NCBI GenBank assembly: GCA_014382585.1
Contig: JACNJL010000043.1
Coordinates: 1-64,000, forward strand
Source: Limisphaerales bacterium
GTDB taxonomy: Bacteria; Verrucomicrobiota; Verrucomicrobiia; Limisphaerales; UBA1100
DNA: 64,000 nt
Reading direction: 5' to 3'
Shown here: positions 15,828-25,800 of the stretch, piece after piece
How positions within the stretch are numbered: the stretch's first letter is position 1
Layout of the letters: every line of letters starts with the position of its first letter
The notes under the pieces: model-generated
What the model saw: only the letters and a program-made list of their open reading frames with translations
Database searches by the model: none
Told to the model about the DNA's origin: nothing
Made by a program: the position numbers and the translations under genes

Positions 15828-18719
15828 ATGGAGACCCTTGCACCTTGCCAAACCTCCCCCCGCGGATTGGGCTGGCACGCGCGTGCATTGCTTTTCCTCG
15901 CCGTTATTTTCCTTGCCGCGCCCGATTCCGTCTCCGCTCAAAACGGGAGCGATCCGAATCTTAACATATTCCTTAAAGCCAGAGATTATTACGACAAAGG
16001 AAACTTCCCGCTGGCGGTTCGGGAGCACCGGAGATTTCTCAAAGCCGCACCAAAACATCCGCGGGTTCCCGATTCCAAATGGGGATTGGGGCTTGCGTAC
16101 ATTCAGTTAAAGCAATGGGCATCAGCCGCTGCGCTCATGGGCGAGTTGGCGGTGAGCAAAACTTCAACGGACCAAGCCGGCGCATACTATTATTGGGGCC
16201 AAAGTTTGCTGATGTTGCGCAAGCCAGCCAACGCCGAAGCGGCTTTCCTCGCGGGCCTTAAGCTGAAACCAACGGCGCGCCTGGATGGCTTTCAGATGGG
16301 GTTGTTGGAAGCGCGATTCCAGCAGAAAAAATGGGAATCAGTAAAAGCCACGGTGGCCGCATTGCCCGCAGAACAGCGCGCCGATGGGCGGGTATTATTT
16401 CAGACCGGTTACGCGAGTTTTATGCTGCGTGATTTCAAATCATCAGCCAAAGAACTGGGCGCGTTGAAGCAAAGAGTTGGCGCGGCGCCCTTCGCGCATC
16501 AAACGCGATTCTTCCTCGCGGAATCACTGCGCGAGTTGGGCCAAATCAAAGAGGCAATCCCTGAATACGCAGCGGCGCACAAACTGCCCGGCGAGTACGC
16601 GGCCGACGCGCTGTACCGCGAAGGGTTTTTAAATTTCCAAATCAAGAACTACCGGGAAGCCGCCGGGTTATTTGGCAAATTTCGCGATCAATATCTGCAA
16701 CACCGGCTCCGCAGCGCGGCGGGATTGAGCCTCGGGCAGGCTCATTTAGAAAATCGGAATTACAAAGAGGCGGACTTTGTCTTCATCGGTTTGGCTATGG
16801 AACGGGGGGCGAATGCGTCAATCGCCCTGTGGCACAGCCGGGTATTCAAGCGGCAAAAAAAATACGCTGCCGCAGCGGCAATTTTGGTGCCCGCGGTAAA
16901 ACAATTTCGCGGTGATGTTTTGATGGGTCAATTGCTTTTGGATTTGGCGGAAAATTATTTTGGCGCCGAACAGTACGTTGAATCCGCCACGGCGTTTGAA
17001 CGGCTGCTGAAAGACTACCCGAAACACCGCCAACGGGAAATGATCCTGCGCCTCAGCGCCCAAGCTCAATTCCGCACCGGTCGCTATGCTGCCGCGCTGG
17101 CATTGTGCACGAATTATCTGGAGGCGTACCCGAAGCATCTTGAGGCGGCGGCGGTGGTTTTTCTACAAGGTGAGAATCAGTTTTTCCTCGAAAAATATGG
17201 CGACGCAGCTGAAACCTTTGAGCAATTTCTCAAAGCCCATCCGAATCACGCCCAAGCCCGAGCAGCACAAATGCATATTGGCGAATGCCATTTCTTTGGC
17301 GAACGATGGAAGGATGCACGGGCAGCATTGGAAAATCTGGCAGACAAAAAACGCATCGGCAATTCGTTCCAACAATACGATTTCTTGATGGGCAGTTGCC
17401 ATTATCGATTGGAAGATTGGGCAAAGGCTGTGGATTCTTTCCAACTTTTTATCACGCGTTTCCCCACCGCCCCCAATGCGGATGTGGCGTTGATCCGCAC
17501 CGCGCACGCGCTGGAAGCTCAAGAGCAAACTGACAATGCGCTGGCTGTTTACGAACAGCTTGCCGAGGATTATCCCAAGAGCACTCATCACTCCCACGCC
17601 GCGGTAATGGCCGGCCGGATTTATTTTGAAGCCAAACAATACGCCAAGGTGCGGAACGTACTGAAGTCCACGGCGCAAAAGAAAGGCGATCCCAATCAGT
17701 CGCTGGCAATTTATTATCTGGGCTATTCCGAAGCAGCCGCGGGGCAATCGGACGAGGCGATCGCGTTGCTCGAACAACTCGCCAATGATTTCCCTAAAGA
17801 CACGAATGCCGCCGATGCGCGATTAAAGGTGGGTGAGTTGCAACTCAGCACTGAGAAATTTGAAGCCGCACAAAAATCTTATGAGGGATTTTTCAACGCA
17901 TTCCCGAATCACAAACGGGCGGATGACGCGCATTTCTTCCTCGCTCAAGCGCAGGCGGGGCAGGAGCAATGGGATGCGGCCATCAAAAGCCACCTTGCGG
18001 TGGGCGACAAATCCGAATGGAAGGATGAATCCCTTTACCAATCCGCCTGGTGCGAACGCAAGGCGGGCCGAGTGGCGGATGCCCGGAAGAAATACGAGGC
18101 GTTGATTTCCAATCATCCCGAGAGTGACAAAGCACCTGACGCCAAGCTGGAATTGGCCGAGCTGGAATACGAAACCGGAAAATATAAAGAGGCCGTCGGC
18201 CGGTTGGGAAAAATTATCGAGGAGGACACCGATCGGCGGCGGTTGGCATTGGCTCAGTTTCGCCTCGGCCATTGTCATAGTCAGTTGAAGGATTGGGAAA
18301 AAGCTGACGAAGCATTTCAATCCTTTCTCACCAAAAATGCGCGTCACGAACTCACCCGCAAAGTTCGGCTCGGACTGGGGCGGGTGCAAATTGAGCAGGG
18401 CGAAGACGACGACGCGCTTCGTTCGCTGTCATCCGCAGTGCGGGGCGCGGAAGGCGATGAAGTGGGTGCGGAGGCGCAGTTTTTGCGTGGCGAAATTTAC
18501 CGTGCTCAGGAAAAATTTGATGAAGCGATTGTCGAGTACGCGAAGGTGGACGCCTTTAAGCTCCACGAGCCTTGGCGGGCGGATGCGCTTTTAGGACAAG
18601 CATTGGCCCTCGAAGGCAAAGGCGATGCGGCGGAGGCCACGGAAAGATTAAATAAACTGCTCACCCAATTTCCAAACTCCAGCGCCGCTGAAAAGGCGAA
18701 GGAAAAATTGAACCCCTAA
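15828..18719 (+). CDS. Giant periplasmic TPR protein, first of the ExbBD operon
   Basis: 963 residues: a signal peptide (ALLFLAVIFLAAPDSVSAQ), then TPR repeats over nearly the whole length, many of the BamD/YbgF-like form with a TPR helix pair ending in FP..A..A. Examples are EQFLKAHPNHAQARAA and EQLANDFPKDTNAADA. The absence of any other domain suggests a scaffold. The ATG at 15828 gives the signal peptide; a Shine-Dalgarno sequence is not visible. The gene lies 17 bp before a second TPR gene of the same kind and upstream of exbB and exbD, so its partners are probably these envelope proteins. The function is not known. Confidence 0.85.
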   Translation: METLAPCQTSPRGLGWHARALLFLAVIFLAAPDSVSAQNGSDPNLNIFLKARDYYDKGNFPLAVREHRRFLKAAPKHPRVPDSKWGLGLAYIQLKQWASAAALMGELAVSKTSTDQAGAYYYWGQSLLMLRKPANAEAAFLAGLKLKPTARLDGFQMGLLEARFQQKKWESVKATVAALPAEQRADGRVLFQTGYASFMLRDFKSSAKELGALKQRVGAAPFAHQTRFFLAESLRELGQIKEAIPEYAAAHKLPGEYAADALYREGFLNFQIKNYREAAGLFGKFRDQYLQHRLRSAAGLSLGQAHLENRNYKEADFVFIGLAMERGANASIALWHSRVFKRQKKYAAAAAILVPAVKQFRGDVLMGQLLLDLAENYFGAEQYVESATAFERLLKDYPKHRQREMILRLSAQAQFRTGRYAAALALCTNYLEAYPKHLEAAAVVFLQGENQFFLEKYGDAAETFEQFLKAHPNHAQARAAQMHIGECHFFGERWKDARAALENLADKKRIGNSFQQYDFLMGSCHYRLEDWAKAVDSFQLFITRFPTAPNADVALIRTAHALEAQEQTDNALAVYEQLAEDYPKSTHHSHAAVMAGRIYFEAKQYAKVRNVLKSTAQKKGDPNQSLAIYYLGYSEAAAGQSDEAIALLEQLANDFPKDTNAADARLKVGELQLSTEKFEAAQKSYEGFFNAFPNHKRADDAHFFLAQAQAGQEQWDAAIKSHLAVGDKSEWKDESLYQSAWCERKAGRVADARKKYEALISNHPESDKAPDAKLELAELEYETGKYKEAVGRLGKIIEEDTDRRRLALAQFRLGHCHSQLKDWEKADEAFQSFLTKNARHELTRKVRLGLGRVQIEQGEDDDALRSLSSAVRGAEGDEVGAEAQFLRGEIYRAQEKFDEAIVEYAKVDAFKLHEPWRADALLGQALALEGKGDAAEATERLNKLLTQFPNSSAAEKAKEKLNP

Positions 18720-18736
18720 TAGAAAACTAAATCGGA

Positions 18737-21493
18737 ATGAAAACCCCCTCAACGAACTCTCACGCAACACTTCACTGGATCAGTGGGGTGCTTCTGACAC
18801 TGATGGTGCTTTTGCCTTCATCCACAATTGCCGCCCAAAACAAGGCAGCCGAAGCCGCTTACGAAGGCGCGGCCGGGTTGGTGGGACTGGGTCTGTGGGA
18901 GCCGGCGGCCAAGGGATATCTCGAATATTTTAAAAAATTTCCCAAGCACGAAATGGCGGGCCACGCGCATCACGGACTTGGGCTTTGCTATTTTAATATG
19001 AAAGACTACGCGGCAGCCGCGCGGGAATTAGAAGCGGCGGCCAACAGTCGCGGACCAAATCTGCCTAATCCGGTGGGGGTGAATTTATTGTTAGGACAGG
19101 CGCTGATGAAAAAAGTGCCGGCTGATTTTGGAGATGCGGAGGACGCGTTTGAAACCAGCCTGAATTCGCTGGGCTTCTCCAAATCTGGAATCTTTAGCCG
19201 GTCTTGGGATGAGGGGAATGTTAAGAAATGGCTGGGCGAAAATAAGGATGCAGAGCGGAAGCAAATTGCGGCGGATGTGTTTCTGGGCCTAATAGAGGCG
19301 ACCTATTTCCAGAGCGACTGGAAATCGGTTCTCAATAAAGCAGCCGCATTTGAAGCGTTGATTCAAAAGACCGGTGCGGAACAACGCGTGCGGGTGTTCA
19401 CGGGCGAAGCCTTCGAGCGGACAGGGAATTTCAAGGCCGCCGCCGAGGCATTTGCGTTAGGCGCGAAGCTGGAAGGCAATGACGCATCAAGTGCCTTGTT
19501 TAGTTTGGGGATGATTCGCCTGAACCAACTCAAAGATTATATGGGTGCGGCGAAGGATTTTAAATCCTTCACGGTCAAATTTAGAAACAATGAAAGGCAA
19601 CCGGACGCCGCCTACAATGAGGCGCTCTGCTATTTCCACAGTTATTACACTGGAAAAGACGAACACTTAATCGAAGCGGTTGATCGTTTCAATGCGTTTG
19701 CCAAGGCCAACGCCCGGCATAAGTTGGCCGATACGGCGCGGTTTTACGCGGGCAAGCTGCAGCATTCGCAGAAGCAATGGGAAGCTGCATTGGCCTCGTT
19801 GGAACCGATCCTTGGCAACAAGGAACCGGCGTTGAGCCAGTTGGTATTTCTGGTGGCCGACAGCCATCATCGCCTTCAACATTGGGACAAATCGGCAAAG
19901 TTATATATGGCGTTTGCCAAGGGAAACGAAACGGCATTAAACGCTGATGTGGCGTTGCACAACGCGGGGATGGCGTTCTCGGTTCTTGATCGACCGGATT
20001 TTGACAAAGCCATCGCGGCGTATGAATTGCTGGAACAAAAATGCCCGCGCAGTCCGACGCTACCCAGCGCGCGATTGAAGCTGGGCATCATTCATTTTAA
20101 CGCCGGTCGGTTTGAAAAAGCTCAGGAGCCGCTTGATAAAATCCCGGCGCGCCATCCGCTTCGCGCCGATGCGGATTATTTTTTGGCGTGGTCGGATTTG
20201 AATAATCGAAATCCTGCCGGGGCTGCGAAACGATTTGGTCAATTGAGTGACGGATTGAAAAAATCAGCACCGGGGCACCGGCTTATCCCGCTCGCCAAAT
20301 TGTATCAAGGCATCGCCGAATATGAGCGGGGCCGTTTTGGTGCAGCGGAGAAAATTCTGGCCGAATTCATCGCTGAATTTTCAGAGCACAAAATGTTTTA
20401 CGAAGCCGCCTTCAACCTTGGGCAGGCGCAAATGGAATTGAAAAAGTGGGGCGACGCCATCAGGAGTTACAAGAAGGTGTCGGAGGATTCGCCTTTGCAC
20501 CATCGGGCCTTATATCAATCCGGCCGAAGCAAGCGCTTTGGCGGCAAGGACGCCGAGGCGATTCCTTTCTACAAGGAGTTTTTAGAGCAATACGCGAGCC
20601 ACCCAATGGCGAATGATGTGGCCTTTGAACTTGCGGAACTGGAATTTGAAAAAGGCGGCCAGAATGGCGGGGACGCCGCGGTGAATCGGCTCACGGCGTT
20701 GTTGGACAAAAAACCCAACCCGATGTTGCGCCAGAAAACTCTGTTTAAGCTGGGGATCGTGCATTTTTCGGAGAAAAACCACGAAGCTTCTGCTGAGGCA
20801 TTTGAGGAAATGCTAAAGGGTCCGCCGGTGGGCTTGGCCATCGATGCCGCATGGCAAGCGGGCGAAGCGCGGCGGTTGGTGGCGATTTCGCAAGAAGGAG
20901 ACGCCAGAGACAAAGAGAACAAGGCCGCACTCAAAAATTATAAATCGGCATTGAACGCCAAAGCCCCGGCGAAAGCTGGGCCGGCACGGATACAAGAACT
21001 GGCGCGATTCCAGCAACAGGCACTCATTCGAATTGGAGAAACCGAAGCCCGACTGGAACAGTGGCCGGCGTCCCAAAAATCGTACGAACAATTCATTAAG
21101 GACAATCCGAAACATGTTTTGATTCGCACGGCTTACCAAGGGCTGGGTTGGGCGATGCAGAATCAGGAAAAGTATCCGGGCGCAATTGACTCCTTGGAGA
21201 AAGCCGTGGCCGACGGTACCCGGGATGATGTGGCCGCGCGCGCGCAGTTTCTGCTCGGCGAATGTTATCTGGAGATGAAAGAGTTTGATAAGGCGATCAT
21301 TGAGTTTTCCAAGGTGGAAGCGCTCTACGCATTTCCCGCCTGGCAATCCAAAGCGGCCTACGAAATGGCACAGTCCTTTTTGCGGCAGGATAATCGGGAT
21401 CGCGCTCGTCAGCAATTTCAACGCTTAGTGAAAACCTACCCTGACACCCCCGCCGCCACTGCGGCCAAATCCCAACTGAAGCGCCTTAATTAG
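18737..21493 (+). CDS. Giant periplasmic TPR protein, second of the ExbBD operon
   Basis: 918 residues with a signal peptide (GVLLTLMVLLPSSTIAAQ) and tandem TPRs to the C-terminus, similar in style to the gene before it (for example PAAKGYLEYFKKFPKHEMAG and FQRLVKTYPDTPAATAAKS). The two genes probably arose by duplication followed by strong divergence. It starts 17 bp after the first TPR gene and ends 8 bp before exbB. Co-transcription with exbB and exbD suggests it works on the periplasmic side of the same complex. Confidence 0.85.
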   Translation: MKTPSTNSHATLHWISGVLLTLMVLLPSSTIAAQNKAAEAAYEGAAGLVGLGLWEPAAKGYLEYFKKFPKHEMAGHAHHGLGLCYFNMKDYAAAARELEAAANSRGPNLPNPVGVNLLLGQALMKKVPADFGDAEDAFETSLNSLGFSKSGIFSRSWDEGNVKKWLGENKDAERKQIAADVFLGLIEATYFQSDWKSVLNKAAAFEALIQKTGAEQRVRVFTGEAFERTGNFKAAAEAFALGAKLEGNDASSALFSLGMIRLNQLKDYMGAAKDFKSFTVKFRNNERQPDAAYNEALCYFHSYYTGKDEHLIEAVDRFNAFAKANARHKLADTARFYAGKLQHSQKQWEAALASLEPILGNKEPALSQLVFLVADSHHRLQHWDKSAKLYMAFAKGNETALNADVALHNAGMAFSVLDRPDFDKAIAAYELLEQKCPRSPTLPSARLKLGIIHFNAGRFEKAQEPLDKIPARHPLRADADYFLAWSDLNNRNPAGAAKRFGQLSDGLKKSAPGHRLIPLAKLYQGIAEYERGRFGAAEKILAEFIAEFSEHKMFYEAAFNLGQAQMELKKWGDAIRSYKKVSEDSPLHHRALYQSGRSKRFGGKDAEAIPFYKEFLEQYASHPMANDVAFELAELEFEKGGQNGGDAAVNRLTALLDKKPNPMLRQKTLFKLGIVHFSEKNHEASAEAFEEMLKGPPVGLAIDAAWQAGEARRLVAISQEGDARDKENKAALKNYKSALNAKAPAKAGPARIQELARFQQQALIRIGETEARLEQWPASQKSYEQFIKDNPKHVLIRTAYQGLGWAMQNQEKYPGAIDSLEKAVADGTRDDVAARAQFLLGECYLEMKEFDKAIIEFSKVEALYAFPAWQSKAAYEMAQSFLRQDNRDRARQQFQRLVKTYPDTPAATAAKSQLKRLN

Positions 21494-21501
21494 TTTTACA
21501 A

Positions 21502-22419
21502 ATGATTCCAATGGAAATTCTTAAATCATCCTTACTCATCGGAGCGTGCTCCGCGGCCTTCCTGTTTGTCCTGCCCGGGCTTTCGGCCCAACCCAGCAAC
21601 AATCCGGCAGGAGCGGGCGGAGAGACGGTGAATTCCACCCTCGTTGAGGAACAACCCGAGCAGGTGTCGATGGAAAAGAAAACTCTGTGGGAGTTGATCA
21701 AAAACGGCGGATTAATGATGTGGCCGCTGGCGCTTTTGGCTTTGTACGGTTTCTTCAAAGCGGGCGTGCAGGTGTACGTCATAATTTTATCGAATAACGA
21801 AAAACGCGATGAGACGTTAATGGCGCATTTGAATCCGCACGTGATGCCCTTTGATGATTTGAAAAGCGAAATCGAATCAGACATCAGTCAGCGCCCGCAA
21901 GGGGCTTTTCCAAAAATATGCCAGGCGGCGCTGGCGCGACTTTATGAAGGCGAAGGGGCGGTGGAAGATGCCTTGACCCGCGAAGGCTCAATGCAGATGG
22001 GCCGCCTCAAGCGCGGCTTGAAGCCCCTGCAAAGCGTGGTTACTGTGGCGCCGTTGCTGGGGTTAATGGGCACGGTGTACGGAATGATCGCTTCCTTCCA
22101 AAGCCTGGGCGCGGCAGGGGACAAAGTGGAGATTTTGTCCAAGGGCATTTACGAGGCCCTGGTCACCACTGCAGCGGGGCTGACGATTGCTATTCCGTTC
22201 CTGTTTATTTACCAATGGCTCAACCATCGGGTGGATGAAATTGGCGAAAATTTAAATCGACAAGCGGAGGCTTTCTTGGGAAAATTCTATCCCTTTGGAG
22301 GAGGAGATACGCCGGAACAGGACATCCAAGAAAGTTCGCAGACGGACTCGGGCTTCGATAATGAAGCGGAGGCAACTGCGGAAACCGAACCCTTGGTGAC
22401 AGACATAAACGTGAAATGA
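21502..22419 (+). CDS. exbB: ExbB/TolQ/MotA-type proton channel subunit
   Basis: 305 residues. An N-terminal signal peptide (LLIGACSAAFLFVLPGLSAQ) and a short periplasmic stretch come before the three core helices: MMWPLALLALYGFFKAG, PLLGLMGTVYGMIASFQSLG and EALVTTAAGLTIAIPFLFIY. The last two carry the MotA/TolQ/ExbB family signature. With ExbD it forms a proton-driven stator-like motor in the inner membrane. The C-terminus is acidic. Its stop overlaps the exbD start by 4 bp. The extra signal peptide, absent from E. coli ExbB, is frequent in this phylum and its relatives. Confidence 0.9.
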   Translation: MIPMEILKSSLLIGACSAAFLFVLPGLSAQPSNNPAGAGGETVNSTLVEEQPEQVSMEKKTLWELIKNGGLMMWPLALLALYGFFKAGVQVYVIILSNNEKRDETLMAHLNPHVMPFDDLKSEIESDISQRPQGAFPKICQAALARLYEGEGAVEDALTREGSMQMGRLKRGLKPLQSVVTVAPLLGLMGTVYGMIASFQSLGAAGDKVEILSKGIYEALVTTAAGLTIAIPFLFIYQWLNHRVDEIGENLNRQAEAFLGKFYPFGGGDTPEQDIQESSQTDSGFDNEAEATAETEPLVTDINVK

Positions 22420-22832
22420 AGTTAATTGCGCCACAGGAAGAATCAGAATCGCGGGTCGATGTCGCTCCGTTGATCGACATTCTGTTCACGCTGATTATTT
22501 TCTTTTTGGTCACCTCCACTTTTGAGAAAGAGGAGAAGGAAGAGAAAGTCCAACTGCCGCGTCACGGAGGATCGTCCTTAACAAGCAAAGAGCGCCCCTA
22601 TTACATCAATGTCCTGCAGGACGGATCCTATCGCGTGCAGGGGGAGACTGTGGATTTGGATCACCTCCGTGTGAAACTCATTGACCGGTTCAAGGAAAAG
22701 CCCGAGCAACGGGTAGTGATTCGCGGTGACGCCAAGGCCTTTCACGGCCAAACGACTGCCGCTCTCGCCGCCGCCGGCCAAGCGGGGTTTCCTTCCGCGA
22801 ATATTGCCTGGGATACCAGCCCCATCGAGTAA
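22416..22832 (+). CDS. exbD: ExbD/TolR biopolymer transport protein
   Basis: 138 residues: a short cytoplasmic N-terminus, one transmembrane helix with the motor aspartate in VDVAPLIDILFTLIIFF (Asp21), then a periplasmic domain with VVIRGDAKAFHGQTTAALAAAGQAG as in ExbD/TolR (the last part given only to mark the fold). The aspartate is the proton-carrying residue of the family. It overlaps exbB by ATGA. No TonB with a recognisable C-terminal domain follows; instead the next gene is the repeat-stalk toroid protein. Confidence 0.92.
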   Translation: MKLIAPQEESESRVDVAPLIDILFTLIIFFLVTSTFEKEEKEEKVQLPRHGGSSLTSKERPYYINVLQDGSYRVQGETVDLDHLRVKLIDRFKEKPEQRVVIRGDAKAFHGQTTAALAAAGQAGFPSANIAWDTSPIE

Positions 22833-22859
22833 CCGAAACATACCGACCCAACTCCGCTA

Positions 22860-25800
22860 ATGAAAATTCGATTCAAAGGAATTTTGGAACTCATCGAATG
22901 GGGGTTTGAATCCTTGGCCGATCGGCTCGGCATCAAGCGGCGGCACATCATGTTTGGGTTGCTCGTCCTGCTAATTTCCGCGCTGTTCACCGGTTGGTAC
23001 ATTTATGAAAAAGATTGGTTCATTGAAGGCAAACGCAAAGCCGGTCGCAGCGAACAGCAATTGACCATTTCCCTCAATGGCGAGGATTCCGCCGTCCAGG
23101 AAATGAGCGAGGAAATTCGAGACTCCATTCTTGAGACGCCGATGGCCTCCGCCTCTGCCTCGCAAGCGGCCGCCCAATCCTCCGCCAATATGAATGCCGC
23201 GCGGAGCAACCCCAACAGCGCATCTTCGCAATCCGCCTCCGCCAGCGGCGCCCAATCCTCCTCCGCCGCCAGTGCGGCGGGATCGAGCAGTTCCTTTTCG
23301 CCCTCGGTTACCACGCCCAATGCCTCGGTGCAGAGCGGCCAAGCCCGCGCGCAAAACAGCCAAAGTATGACCCAAGCTTCCGCGCAATCCGCGGCTCCAT
23401 CCGCATCCACGATGAGTGCTGCCCGCAGTAACCCGCAAAGTTCCGCCGCGCAATCCGCAGCCGCCCAAAGCGCGGCTGCGCCCGGTTCGCCCGCCGCCGC
23501 GGGTGCGAGTAGTGCCTTGGCACCCTCCGTTTCGCAGGCGGCCAACTCCACGGTGCAATCCAGTCAGCCAAGGGCTGAGTCCAGCCAAACGATGAGTGCG
23601 GCATCCGCGCAATCGATGGCGCAGATGGCGCAATCTGCAAGCGGAATGAGCGCCGCCCGCAGCGCGCCTTCAACTGCGGCCGCGCAGTCCGCTTCCGCCA
23701 ATAGCGCGAATTCGCCCACTTCAGTGAGTGCCTCGGGCGCGAGCAGTGCTTTATCGCCCTCCAGCCCGCGCGCAGCCACTTCCACCGTGATGACCCAACG
23801 AAGCGCCCAATCCTCGCCGGGTCAATCAATGGCTCAGGCGACCGCGCAATCGATGGCCCAATCCGCCACCGGCAGCAGCAGCTCGGCTCGCAGCGCCCCG
23901 AGTGCATCCTCAGCCGCCAACGCTTCCAGTGCACCGGCAAACAGCGCGAACATTTCCGGCACCGTGGCCGCTGCGAATTCCAGTAGCTCATTTTCCCCGC
24001 AAGTTTCCTCCAACAGTGCCTCATCCTCCAACGTGCGCAGCAGCCAAGCCCGCGCGGAATCCGGCTGGGATATGTCCAGCGCCTCTTCCTCTTCGCAGTC
24101 ATTGGCCCAAGCGGCCACTGGCTCGCGCGGCACATCGCGGAACAGCCCAAGCCAAACCTCGGGCTCCGGCACCGGTTCGGCACAGGCATCCAATTCTAAT
24201 TCATCGGTTAGCGGCTCTGGCACGGGTGCTTCATTTTCGCCATCAGTTTCCGGAGCCAGCGCATCCACATCCGGTGTGGCGAGTAACGGCGCGCGTTCCG
24301 AGGCAGGCCGAACGATGTCGGGCGCGTCCGGGCAATCGATGGCCCAAGCGGCCACTGGCTCGCGCGGCACATCGCGGAACAGCCCAAGCCAAACCTCGGG
24401 CTCCGGCACCGGTTCGGCACAGGCATCCAATTCTAATTCATCGGTTAGCGGCTCTGGCACGGGTGCTTCATTTTCGCCTTCGACACCGGGAGTTTCAGGA
24501 ATTGGCTCTGCGCTCGGCGGTGTTAATAATAGTGGCGCGCGCGCGGAAGCTGGCCGGGGAATGGCCAGTGCCTCCGGGCAATCGATGACGGGTGTCGCAA
24601 CTGGCGCGCGGGGTTCTGCAAGGAGCGGGCCATCGGGCACTTACGGCACGGGAGCCGCCGCTGGCTCGGCGCGTGGCATGCATCAAGTGGCTGGCATATC
24701 CGGCACGGGGAGCAGCCGAGCCTTTGCACCATCACTTTCCGGTTCACGGGGAAGTTCACGAGTGGTAATGGAAAGCCCCACGCCCTCAGGGATTGAAAGC
24801 AATCCTTCAGTCACGGCACCGGCGGCAGCATCCGGCGGGGGATTGACTTTGGGCGGAGACCCAACCAACACGGATCAGGTGATGGCGCAAGCGCGGATCA
24901 ATTCGGTATCACAGCCGGTTCATTTTGCTGGTGCGCGGCGTCATCCGTTGCGGGCTTATGCGAGCCGCCCCAATGAATCTCAACCCTCCGCCGCACCAGT
25001 TCGCGTGGCTATGAGCGGCAACCCAGGCAGCCGCGCTTCATTTTCCCCCACGGTCACACGGACGCCACAAACGATTCCCACGTTTCAAGTGGTGAAGCCG
25101 AATCCCCAACCCGCTTTGGTGGCAAACGAACCCGGGGCTGAATTGGCCGAATTACCGCCACTGGCGAATCCGTACGAACTGCGCCTCACCCCCAAGCTGC
25201 GTGCCGACTTCGTGAAACGCCAAGGCGGTGGCCCTGAAACTGAAGCCGCCGTTGCGCTCGCACTGGAATGGCTCAAACGCAATCAAAGCAAAAATGGCTA
25301 CTGGAATCATCGCTCCAGTCACACCACCGCCGCCACTGGTGCGGCGATGTTGGCCTTCCTGGGATGGGGCACCAAACACAATGAGCCCGGCCCCTATCAA
25401 CAAACTCTTTCGCGCGCCATTGACTGGATGTTGAGCGTCGAGAAAAACGGCGATCTGCGCTATCGCGGAAATATGTACGACCACGGCATCGCCTCGATTG
25501 CCCTGATGGAAGCATACAACCTGACCAAAGACGAACGCCTACGCGCGCCAGCCGAGCGCATTCTTGAATTCACCCTCAAGGCACAAAACCCAACGTCCGG
25601 CGGTTGGCGCTATAAACCCCACCGCGAAGATCCCAGTGAAAAGGGCGACCTCTCCATTAGCGGTTGGCAAATGATGATCCTGAAAAGCGCGCGATTGGGC
25701 GGGATGAAAGTTCCTGAAGAAGCCTTCACGAAAGCGCGGAAATTCTTGGATGGAGTCGGCGTTGAGGGAAAAGGATTTCAATATCGCCCTGGCTGGACGC

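Noticed and set aside
23150-24800. Tandem repeats as a possible CRISPR array
   Set aside because: The repeats are coding, in frame, unequal in length and lack spacer structure; they encode the Ser/Ala stalk.
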